A stretch of 64,000 nucleotides of DNA from Brienomyrus brachyistius (taxonomy: Eukaryota; Chordata; Actinopteri; Osteoglossiformes; Mormyridae). This document shows positions 1-7,015 of this stretch, piece by piece. The position numbers and the translations under genes are program-made. Every line of letters starts with the position of its first letter. The stretch's first letter is position 1. The notes under the pieces were generated by a model. It was not told the DNA's origin, did not search any database, and worked only from the letters and a program-made list of their open reading frames with translations. The stretch lies in assembly GCF_023856365.1 (NCBI RefSeq), contig NC_064555.1:15014254-15078253 (forward strand), given 5' to 3'.

Positions 1-189
1 CCACATCTGTGGACCCTTGAGCTACACCCTTAACCCCCAGCTCCATGGGTGCTGCTGCAGGAGGCTGCCTCTTACCTACATGTCTCTCATGGGGAGTAAG
101 ATGGGGTGGGAAGAAGAGAATTTCCCGACAGGGATCAGTAAAGAACCATGAATGTTGTTGTTTGGGTTGGAGCAAATCTTATTGTTGTT

Positions 190-300
190 GGGTTAGGGTT
201 AGATGTAGAGAGGTTAGACTTGTGGTTAAGCTGTCAGAGTTAGGGTTGTGTTAGGATTGAAGAGGCTTAAGGTTGGAGTGTTTAGAGTGGTTAAGGTTTA
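190..300 (+). repeat. Degenerate TTAGGG-rich stretch in a dlgap3 intron
   Basis: Seen: several gttaggg, ggttag and ggttaag words in about 110 bases, not a clean telomeric array. It sits just downstream, in gene orientation, of the exon ending at 356. The rest of 1-355 shows no recognisable element. Confidence 0.4.
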
Positions 301-355
301 GTGCGCGATTGATTGGGCGTGGGACAGTGTGGGCGGAGCTCCCAGCTGGCCGTAC

Positions 356-450
356 CTCTTATCTTCCTCTACCTGAACCCCGATAGAGTGCACTTCCCTC
401 AGGACTTTGCTCTCAGTGTCTGAGTCTGATATGGTCTCGGAGCTGTCCAC
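356..450 (-). CDS. dlgap3: dlgap3 coding exon 6, residues 698-728 plus two bases; last exon in the window
   Basis: Seen: a 95-bp exon, too short for the usual ORF threshold, found by splice-phase extension. The acceptor cctcttacag precedes GTG at 450, and the donor GATAAGAG|gtacgg is at 356/355. It encodes SSETISDSDTESK then HSIGVQVEEDK (718-728), leaving AG for the following Arg. Mammalian DLGAP3 has ETISDSDTEN followed by HSIGVQVEEDKR at the same place. The upstream intron is only 81 bp. The next exons, which should encode the SNSVTAGVQAD block, the GKAP domain and the C-terminal PDZ ligand, are beyond the left edge. Confidence 0.93.
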
Positions 451-531
451 CTGTAAGAGGGACGCGATGTCACAGAGTCACCTCCAATGAGGATCTGCCG
501 CGTCCGCGTGACAGTGTCCTTCTCGACTCAC

Positions 532-1025
532 CTGCACGGCGATGGACGGCCTCCACTTGCCTCTCCGCCCCTCCGCCTTGTGCTCCGCCTCGGCTGGGCC
601 TTGGCCACTCCCACTCTGTGGTAGCGAGGAGGACTTCCCCAGGATGACGGCACTCCGCTCTCGGCTCCCCCTGCTGGTCACCTCCAGGAGGCTGTCAGCA
701 GAGCTGCTGTGCTTGGCTCTGGCCGCCATGGCTGACGCAGACCCTGTACCGCCCAGCGGCACCCGACCCCCATCCAGGCTCTCCGTGGAGTTGCTGTGTG
801 GCTTGGCGCGGCCGGCGGCATAGTACCCGCCCCGGGAAGACGGCCTGCCCCCGGCCGCCTCCAGACCATCCAGGGAGTGGCTGTGCTTGGTGCGGGGCGA
901 CGGCTGGCCGGTGCTCAGGAAGTAGGCATCTTGGGTCGACTCTGTGCTGCTCTGTGCTGTCACAGCGATGAGGGGCTTGGCCACACGGGGGGGCAGCGGG
1001 GGTGCCATCTTCCGGTACGGAAACA
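532..1025 (-). CDS. dlgap3: dlgap3 coding exon 5, residues 533-697; proline- and serine-rich linker
   Basis: Seen: acceptor ctgcctcttcag before base 1025; donor GTGCAG|gtgagt at 532/531. The exon is 494 bp. Its first two bases complete Val533, and 164 codons follow. It encodes APPLPPRVAKP (540-550), which contains a PxxPxR-type SH3 ligand pattern, then VTAQSSTEST (554-563), a conserved DLGAP block. Three related segments follow: RTKHSHSLDGLE (577-588), RAKPHSNSTESLDG (605-618) and RAKHSSSADSLLE (635-647). The exon ends with KWRPSIAVQ (689-697), matching the DLGAP3-specific RKWRPSIGVQV. The region is Gly/Ser-rich and probably disordered. Plus-strand and other-frame ORFs here are shadows. Confidence 0.95.
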
Positions 1026-1094
1026 CTGAAGAGGCAGACGCGACAGAACATTGTGGTTAACGTTGCAGTCGTGTCCTGGGCAGGAGGACAGTGC

Positions 1095-1125
1095 GGGGGG
1101 GGGGGGGGGGGGGGGAGGGGGGGGG
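1095..1125 (+). repeat. Long G tract with one interruption
   Basis: Seen: 21 consecutive Gs, one A and 9 more Gs, about 70 bp inside the intron from the exon 5 acceptor. On the transcribed sense strand of dlgap3 this is a C tract just upstream of the branch and acceptor region. Confidence 0.95.
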
Positions 1126-1964
1126 ACACCATTACAGGAAAATAGAAAAACAAGATGGAGGAAGAGAAGCAAATGGGGAAGTTAGGGAGGGAGTTAGACT
1201 CCCTAAACCGGGACAGACTGTCAGCCCATGCAGAGGGAGGGAGAGATTAAAAATAAATGGCTAGGATGTTGCCAAGAAGACTAAAGCCTCCGCCCCCATC
1301 CCCCGTCCACAGCGGCCAATTTCAGGGCCAGTGTCTGAGCAAAAACACAGCTTCAGAGCAAAGCTGAAGCGGGGGGGGGGGGGGGGGGGTAGGTTGGTGT
1401 AGCTGTTAGGCTCTATTCTGCTACTGTATACTCTCTCCTTTTTTAAATGGGGGAGGGAGGGTCCTTCAACCCCCTCTCCATATTTCCATCCCATCATGAC
1501 ACCATGCAGTCTCTCTGGAATTGCACAGGGCATTCCGAAGCTCTCTTCTTAGATCGCACAGAGTACAGAGTGTGTCGCTTTTGCTGTGTCGTCGAATTGT
1601 TAATCTGCCGAGACCGTATAGCTTTGATGGGATTTTCATTTGCCAGATGCATATAAGGAGCAATTACGGTCATGACGGTCACCATAACAGAGAGGTTAAA
1701 GGGATGGCAGGCTGGAGAGGGATGGCGTACGCCAGCCCCAGAGGGGACGACATCGGCGCAAAGAGACGGAACAGGGAGGGAGGGACAATATGAGGTGAAA
1801 GGAACAAGGGTTCGTCTGAGGAAAAGAGGGAGCAGAAAAGAAGGGGGATCGTGAGAAATGAGGGGAGGACATGAACCTTTATTTGTGTGTGTGAATGTGT
1901 CAGTTTTCACTTATCCCATCATACTCTCCTTTTTAACGACATACACACATATATACAGGTGACA

Positions 1965-2140
1965 GTGAAGCTTGGGGTCCGAGCACAGGGTCAACTGAAG
2001 ATCCAGTGCTGCTGGAGAATTTTGGGGGATTTAGGGTCTTGCTCAAGGGCTCAAAGCATATGAGACTCTTGAGTATGGGACTTAAACCACCAACCTTCCG
2101 GTCACTAGCACTGAGGCCTGAATTGCTGAGCGACACACGA
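1965..2140 (+). repeat. Family B-related interspersed repeat
   Basis: Seen: a 'gggtctTGCTCAAGGGCtc' core, then 'gacttaaaccaccaaccttccggtcac', the usual end of this family split across the block. It closely resembles the copy at 55248-55440. It ends about 12 bases from the exon 4 donor. Confidence 0.65.
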
Positions 2141-2152
2141 CACGGGACTCAC

Positions 2153-2369
2153 CGCCAGCTGCCTTGGGCCCCACCTTGGGGCTGGAAATGGAGAAGACAG
2201 ACAGGCAGTCATCGTCCTGGGAGCAGCCGGCTTGGATGGCACGCACGTAGCTGTGGCTGCGGGTTCGAAAGCAGCCGGGCAGGTCGAGCGCCTCCACTGC
2301 CTGCGACTCGGCCTCGCCGAACACCGACTCGCAGACCGAGTCAAACTGGTGGTTGAGCACATCCCCGAG
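2153..2369 (-). CDS. dlgap3: dlgap3 coding exon 4, residues 461-532; second canonical GK-binding repeat
   Basis: Seen: acceptor tgtctgccccccag before CTC at 2369; donor GGCG|gtgagt at 2153/2152. The exon is 217 bp (72 codons plus one base). It encodes SVCESVFGEAESQAVEALDL (471-490), then PGCF and TRSHSYVRAIQAGCSQDDDC (496-515). The RSHSYVRA element is a canonical SAPAP guanylate-kinase-binding repeat, with the key serine at 500 and tyrosine at 501. SQAVEALDLPGCF and GCSQDDDC are among the most conserved family segments. A family B repeat lies in the intron about 12-15 bases past the donor. Confidence 0.96.
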
Positions 2370-2484
2370 CTGGGGGGGCAGACAGGGGGCTGCTCATAAA
2401 CGTGACCCTCACACGCACTCGCACACATATGTGAACACACTTGCAAACATAAACACCCAGAAACACATGTAAAAACACACTCAT

Positions 2485-2485
<1 letters not shown>

Positions 2486-2526
<41 letters not shown>
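2486..2526 (+). repeat. (ATC)n microsatellite
   Basis: Seen: about 13 uninterrupted ATC triplets in the short intron between exons 3 and 4, preceded by a CA-rich stretch at 2405-2480. Confidence 0.98.
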
Positions 2527-2664
2527 AAAGGAAAGGTCTGCGGCCATATGCAATGTGTAGGTAACTAGGTGTGAATAAACGAAAGCAGCTGCAGGACAGA
2601 AACAGAGACTGAGCAAGAGGGCGGGCCCAGTGGGCGGAGCTTAGCAGGATCGTCGGCCAATCAC

Positions 2665-2767
2665 CTGCGCGCTGGTCAGGGAGCGCGTGTAACTGCGAGA
2701 GCGGCCGTGTCCCTTAGGCGCCATGCGGCTGGGGGTGTAGCTGTCTGTACACTCCTTACATGAGAAC
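2665..2767 (-). CDS. dlgap3: dlgap3 coding exon 3, residues 426-460; possible extra GK-binding-like motif
   Basis: Seen: a 103-bp exon too short for usual ORF calling. The acceptor cacgacag precedes base 2767, and the donor GCGCAG|gtgatt is at 2665/2664. One base completes Lys426, and 34 codons follow, starting FSCKECTDSYTPSRMAPKG and ending RSLTSAQ. The C-terminal SRSLT segment corresponds to SRSLTTGQL of mammalian DLGAP3. Just before it the fish sequence reads GRSRSYTRS (447-455), which resembles the RSxSYxRA pattern of the SAPAP repeats more than I recall for mammalian DLGAP3. Phase agrees with both neighbours. The residues between the splice sites are otherwise poorly conserved, so identity rests on position, phase and the SRSLT block. 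Confidence 0.88.
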
Positions 2768-2876
2768 CTGTCGTGTCCGGGACAGAGAAACAGGCTCAGA
2801 TACATCTACACTACATGAATAACATTCAGTTCATGCTATTACAAAGGCAGGGACTTTTACTGTCATTCAGATCTAT

Positions 2877-3050
2877 TTACATTAATTTATTTAGCAGGTA
2901 TACAACTGAGAAGGCAGGATCAGACTATCCTGGAGCAATTGGGGGATAAAGGCCTTGCTCAGGTAACTAACAGTGACATCAGACTGCGAGGATTTGAACC
3001 AACGTCCTTCCAGTCACCGGCACAGGATCCTAAACCTCTAAGCCAGATAC
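2877..3050 (+). repeat. Family B repeat in the exon 2/exon 3 intron
   Basis: Seen: 'ttagcaggtatacaactgag' then 'aaggcaggatcagac', 'ggccttgctcagg' and 'gatttgaaccaacgtccttc'. It fills nearly half of the 388-bp intron. Related copies are listed separately at 4240, 14891, 20255, 32816, 53441 and 58217. This is a common teleost interspersed repeat; I do not assign a database name. Confidence 0.8.
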
Positions 3051-3155
3051 TCGTATGTTTTGCCCATATTTACTATAAGCATTTCAGACTAAGAGCAGCC
3101 TACACTCATGAGAATGAGATGATAATAAAGAGGAAGATGGTGAGGAAGGCCTCAC

Positions 3156-3382
3156 TTGGCATTGGCACGGTGGTCCATGCTGATGGAGCGGTGGAACGCC
3201 TCCCTCTGGGCGATGAGAGCACTGCGTGGCGAAGCCCGGGGGCTCGGGTCCGAGTCGCCGCTGTCGTCGTCACCCATAGCCTTGATGTAGCTGCCGCTGC
3301 GCATCCGGCGGCAAGGAATCTCTCCGCTGCCGTCCATGCCCTCCCCGCCAGGGTAGCCCCCGCCCCAATCATCTGACGGCAC
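3156..3382 (-). CDS. dlgap3: dlgap3 coding exon 2, residues 351-425 plus two bases; first GK-binding repeat
   Basis: Seen: acceptor tccgacag before GTG at 3382 and donor CCAA|gtgagg at 3156/3155. The exon is 227 bp, enters in phase 0 and leaves two bases that complete Lys426 with the next exon. It encodes VPSDDWGG, then IPCRRMRSGSYIKAMGD (372-388) and an acidic DDDSGDSD tail, and ends near RSISMDHRANA. Known: the RSxSYxxA-type segment is one of the SAPAP repeats; when its serine is phosphorylated it binds the guanylate-kinase domain of PSD-95-family MAGUKs. The serine (381) and tyrosine (382) are both intact. VPxDDWGGYP is the DLGAP3-like spelling of this exon. Part of the plus-strand frame 2939-3376 is its antisense shadow. 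Confidence 0.95.
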
Positions 3383-3530
3383 CTGTCGGACATGCGGGGG
3401 AGCTCAGGAATGGAGGAGGCACAGAGGACCTGGTGGAGGAGCATTTCTCCAGTGTCTCTGAGCTCCCCTATTAGTTTGAGGCAGTGTGTCCAATGGGTCC
3501 AGATAGAGACTCACCAATGTGGACTGTGGA

Positions 3531-3587
3531 TGAGCCACACGGGCCGACAGGGGGCGCTGTGGGCGCGACAGGGCTAAGCCGGAGTCA
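3531..3587 (+). repeat. 57-bp duplicated block, copy 1 (dlgap3 intron), CTCF-like core
   Basis: Seen: the same 57 bases as at 6535-6591 with two substitutions and in the same orientation, about 3 kb away and 150 bp upstream (in gene orientation) of the exon at 3382. It lacks the pyrimidine tract that precedes the exonic copy, so it is probably not spliced in. It carries the same AGGGGGCGCT core. Confidence 0.8.
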
Positions 3588-4239
3588 GCACCAGACCATC
3601 CTGTGCTGCTTGCTCCACCCCAACCCCCATCCCGACGGATGACTGACATGACTGTGCTCTGTCACCATGGTGACAAGGTTATTCTTGGTTATTCACGGAT
3701 GTGGCTTTGCTCGTGGAACGCCGATCTCGGCGCGGGAGCATCCCGGTCGCTCTGACGCGGACCAGAGCGCCTTCCGTGGGAATCTGGGCCGTCTTCTAAG
3801 AAGACACATCAGACGTGTGACTTCAGAGGCAGACGATGTGGGGCGTGGGGAGTTTCACCCGGAGAGCTGGCTGCTCGCGAAAACCCCACCGATACTCCTG
3901 GGAGGTGGAGCTCTGACTCATCATCCCTGCGGATTTCTGGGGTTTGGGTGCGAGATGAAAGCTCTCCTTGGAGCTCACTGGGGGGGGCGTGGCCTAGCTT
4001 TTGTGGCGGGAAGCAGACCCCCCCCCCACAACCCCCTCTGTCCTAATGGATCAGGAAATGAGGGACCACACAAAGATGCATCAGCGGGATGGGTAGTGTT
4101 ACACTAACACCTAAATGACAACGCCTGTGTGTGTCAATCCACAGGGGGGTGCTGTTGGGCTGACACGCATGGTTAGTTCCAGGCTCTCAAAAACACACAT
4201 GCAAGCCTTTTATAGCCAACCACTTCCCCTTTTCCAGTG

Positions 4240-4436
4240 CATTTATCCAGCAGAGGATTTTATCCAAAGCCAGGTACATTTTTGACTGAGCAGGGTCAGT
4301 CTGATCCTGGAGGACCTGGGGGTTAAGGGCCTTGCTCAGGGGCTAAAAGGTGAAGTCATTCTTCTGACTGTGGGATCTGAACCAGCCATATTCCGAAAAC
4401 TGGTACAGGGTCCTAACCCAATAAACCATGCATCGC
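4240..4436 (+). repeat. Family B repeat
   Basis: Seen: 'ttttatccaaagccaggtac', 'gggttaagggccttgctcag' and 'gatctgaaccagccat', in the order usual for this family. Confidence 0.85.
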
Positions 4437-4669
4437 CGCCAGCTTCATGACACACACCATGGGTGTAGAGGGTTGAGGATAGAGAAGCTACTCTCCTGAC
4501 ATCCCTGGGAACCACTGACACCCCACTGGTTAATTCCAAAAGGCCACGCCCACTCATGTGTACCAGTGCCAGTACAGCATGGGGGGCAGTGGGTGAAGGA
4601 GGGCATTAAGGCTCTTACCCCTCACCATGAAGAATAGGAGCCTGTGTTTAGCTAGCTGTCATGGCAGAC

Positions 4670-4960
4670 AAAGTGCCCCCTTGCCTCAGCTGCTGGCCCC
4701 GAAGGAAGGCCGCCGTTCGTGCGGTGCTCTATTAGCGTGCGGCTAGCAGAGTGCAGCACCCCAATTAGGCGGCAGCACATTCATCAAGCTGCTGGCCACC
4801 TGCCGCCTGACAGCCGCCTTCCCGCCAGGCTCAGGCAGGGCTTAGCGGAAGCTAGCAGCCAGCGCCACGCGGCTGCGTTGAGCACCAGAGATTGGTAATT
4901 AAGCCCATCCGCATGCTGCTCTACTACACCTGCAACGGCCTGCCACCGGATCGGCCTGGG
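4670..4960. other. GC-rich unique intronic block, possible conserved non-coding element
   Basis: Seen: about 290 bases without repeat hallmarks. It is unlike the flanking repeats, with 'ctattagcgtgcggctagca' and 'attggtaattaagccc' motifs among GC-rich sequence. No ORF of note. A regulatory role is inference from composition only. Confidence 0.25.
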
Positions 4961-4984
4961 GGCTACGCTGGAGACTATTTACGG

Positions 4985-5145
4985 ATTTAAGGTGGGGGGC
5001 ATAAGAGGGGCCATAATTCATAAATCAAGGGGCAGCCTTATCATTAGTCAATGATATCTTTGGAATCTGTGAGTGACAGGGGAGGCGGACAATCAGCTTT
5101 CAGCTTGGACCAATGCCCCTGTGGCCCCACCCCCATATACCGAAT
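4985..5145 (+). repeat. Family A interspersed repeat
   Basis: Seen: 'gggcagccttatcattagtc' then 'caatgatatc', 'tgagtgacaggggagg', 'caatcagctttcagctt' and 'ggccccac'. At least five more copies occur in both orientations at 11280, 16675, 25050, 27038 and 31339. Confidence 0.85.
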
Positions 5146-5471
5146 CCTGCTCTAGGTCTAGGATCAGGGTCTATAAATCGCTGAGGATAAGAGCCTGGGG
5201 GCACATCGTGATGACCAATGGCTGGGGCTGATCGCGCGCGAGCCTTTACGTGCTGTTATTCATGGCCTTCAAAGCAGTGGCCGCTGATATTTATGCTCTC
5301 ATTTATACAGCGGGCATATCATCGTGTTTAAAGTATCACAGCAGCATGCCGGAGAGGATTTCCCAGGGAGGATTAAGAGCAGAGCTCATCTATTCGGCGT
5401 TTCCCGCGAGATTGCCGCCGGGGGCTCCTTTCCCGAGTCGGTACACAGTCACGGCTTCGCGCCGGCCTCAC

Positions 5472-6521
5472 CTGAAGGTAGTGGTAACTCCGCTCCTTCA
5501 CCTTGGGCTCCACCAGGGCCTTTTCGTAGGCGCCCCCCCTCTGGCTGGGGTACACCTCACGGGCCTGGCTTACTGTCATGGCCGTCCACGTGCTCCTCTT
5601 GAGAGAGTGGCCGGTATCGCCCGGCAGGCCCATGGTGCTACACGCCACACACTCCCCCTGCGGGCTCTTGGCCTTCACGGCCTTGAGTACTGGCTCTGGG
5701 ATCGCTCCGTCCAAGGCCTCGGGCCCCGTGAGGGCCATCCCGCGGCCCCTGCGGCCTCCCATCCCTGCCACCAGGAAGCTGCTGTCGCTGTCCAGGTTGT
5801 CGTCGGAGCTCCACCAGCCGGCAGTCTTGCCACGGTGCCGCCGCTCACGCCGCTCGCCATGCCGCGAGTCCCCGCTTTTGCTGCGCTCGCGGCTCTTGCT
5901 CCGGCGAGCCGACCGCGACTGATGCGTGGTGGCCCTAGGGGGAGCACTCTCCTCACCGCCGCTCCGGTGGCCCCCACCACGCTCTCGGTGCTCGCCACGT
6001 GCCTCGCCATACTCCCTCTTACCCGGTGCTTCTAGCGAGTGAGACTTGGCAAAGAGTCGCTGTACCGAGTGCACCAGGTGCCGGATGCGTCCCGGGCTCT
6101 CGCTGCGCTGGCCCCCGCTGGCCGCCCGCTGGTACTGCAGCGTGTGGAAGCCATCGGAAGGGAAGGGCACTTGCCGCTCAAACTGATCCAGCAGGCCTGG
6201 CGGGATGTGATGCCGCTTTCCCGGGTGACCGTGGCCCCCGGGGCCCGAAGACAGGCATTCCTCACAGGAGTCGTAGGGATGCTGGCTCAGGTGGGAGCGT
6301 GGAAAAGTCCCCCCACCCGAGGACGGCAGGGGCAGCGGCTCCGGGGGCCCTCCAGGTGGGTAGTAGGCATGGTTTCCATGGCCCTGGACGTGCTCCCGTG
6401 TGCCGCGGACCTCCTGAGGGTGGGGCATATAGGCCCCCGGCACGTCGAGGCCCTCGGGCATGCAGTGGCATGGCCCCGCGGAATGCTGGGAGAGGCTGCG
6501 GCTCACATGGTATCCCTTCAT
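5472..6521 (-). CDS. dlgap3: dlgap3 first coding exon, residues 1-350 of a SAPAP/GKAP scaffold
   Basis: Seen: an open frame from ATG at 6521 to a CAG|gtgagg donor at 5472/5471. The protein starts MKGYH, like the MRGYH start of mammalian DLGAP3, which decides the start. Landmarks in order are LLDQFERQ (110-117), a serine-proline site then IRHLVHSVQRLFAKSHSLE (146-164), an Arg/Ser-rich stretch (about 200-231), GWWSSDDNLDSDS (235-247), a Cys-x-x-Cys (291-294) and YHYLQ (346-350). Known of the family: DLGAP proteins sit in the postsynaptic density of excitatory synapses and link the guanylate-kinase domain of PSD-95-type MAGUKs to Shank. Paralogue choice: APGKRxY after KSHSLE, and the following exons (VPSDDWGG, KWRPSI), fit DLGAP3 better than DLGAP1, 2 or 4. 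The long plus-strand frames over this exon are shadows of its GC-rich coding sequence. The gene is partial, because its 3' end is outside the window. Confidence 0.95.
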
Positions 6522-6532
6522 GGCCGGGGCAT
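6518..6532 (-). promoter_or_regulatory. Upstream ORF (Met-Pro-Arg-Pro-stop) overlapping the dlgap3 start codon
   Basis: Seen: an ATG at 6532 in good context (accATG, A at -3) is followed by three codons and TGA at 6520-6518. The TGA overlaps the main ATG (6521-6519) as ATGA. A scanning ribosome would meet this uORF first and end on the main start. Known: such overlaps can lower translation or support reinitiation. The effect here is inference. Confidence 0.55.
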
Positions 6533-6592
6533 GGTGAGCCGCACGGGCCGACAGGGGGCGCTGTGGGCGCGACAGGGCTCAGCCGGAGTCAC
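6522..6592 (-). other. dlgap3: dlgap3 5' UTR part of the first coding exon
   Basis: Seen on the minus strand: a pyrimidine-rich tract ending ctcctttctcag at 6593, an excellent 3' splice site, then about 71 nt to the main ATG. This predicts that the exon is spliced to one or more non-coding exons further right. An alternative acceptor, cgcccacag, lies at about 6560. The segment holds a short uORF and a 57-bp sequence repeated in the next intron. The upstream non-coding exon and promoter were not identified. Confidence 0.6.
6535..6591 (+). repeat. 57-bp duplicated block, copy 2 (within the dlgap3 5' UTR), CTCF-like core
   Basis: Seen: the block from tgagcc to gtca matches 3531-3587 at 55 of 57 bases. 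It contains GGCCGACAGGGGGCGCTG, close to the CTCF consensus core on the plus strand. Its right end falls one base inside the predicted exon boundary at 6592. CTCF binding is inference. Confidence 0.75.
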
Positions 6593-6828
6593 CTGAGAAA
6601 GGAGGGGAGCAGATCGCTGTGGGTCTGGTGAAGATGACCATCTCTATCAGCAGTAAAGCTACCAGAGACCAAAACACTGTCTTGAAGGTGTAAACCACAT
6701 CTTAAAAGTTCATACCAGGTGAACCCAAGGACTTGATAACAAATAGGTTCATACATTTTGCACAGAGCAAAGTTCTTGACCGGTTTTACACGTCGTGCCT
6801 CACTGTAGCTAGAAATAGATCACGTGTA

Positions 6829-7015
6829 TCCATCCATCCATCCATCATTCAATCCATCCAATCATTCATCCTTCCATCATATCACATCCGGTACAGGGTC
6901 ATGGTTCGTATCCTAGGAATCAACAGGGCAGAGAGCATCAAGGATGGAGTGCCAGTTCATCGCAGGGCATTTAGAGACACCAACTCACCTGGATGCATGT
7001 TTTGCTTGCATATGA
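6829..7015 (-). repeat. Family C interspersed repeat with CATC tail
   Basis: Seen: a run of ccatc/catt units at 6829-6882, then 'gtacagggtcatgg', 'ggatggagtgccagttcatc' and 'caactcacctggatgcatgt'. This is the reverse of the widespread fish element ending in GGATGGATGG. Confidence 0.7.

Larger units (their letters stand above)
1026..2152 (-). other. dlgap3 intron between exons 4 and 5
   Basis: Seen: 1,127 bp with GT and AG ends. It contains an interrupted G tract at 1095-1125 (21 Gs, A, 9 Gs), a 19-base G tract at 1371-1389, unique sequence around 1400-1950 and a diverged family B element next to the donor. No conserved element was recognised. Confidence 0.9.
3383..5471 (-). other. dlgap3 intron between exons 1 and 2
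   Basis: Seen: 2,089 bp with GT and AG ends. From left to right it holds unique sequence, the duplicated 57-bp block (3531-3587), unique sequence to 4239, a family B repeat (4240-4436), a GC-rich unique block (4670-4960), a family A repeat (4985-5145) and unique sequence up to the exon. Confidence 0.92.

Noticed and set aside
190..300. Interstitial telomere sequence
   Set aside because: The TTAGGG-like words are too degenerate and irregular for a telomeric array.
5250..6631. Large plus-strand open frames (261, 210 and 185 codons) opposite the first dlgap3 exon
   Set aside because: They are antisense shadows of a GC-rich coding exon whose minus-strand product matches a known family with correct splice sites.
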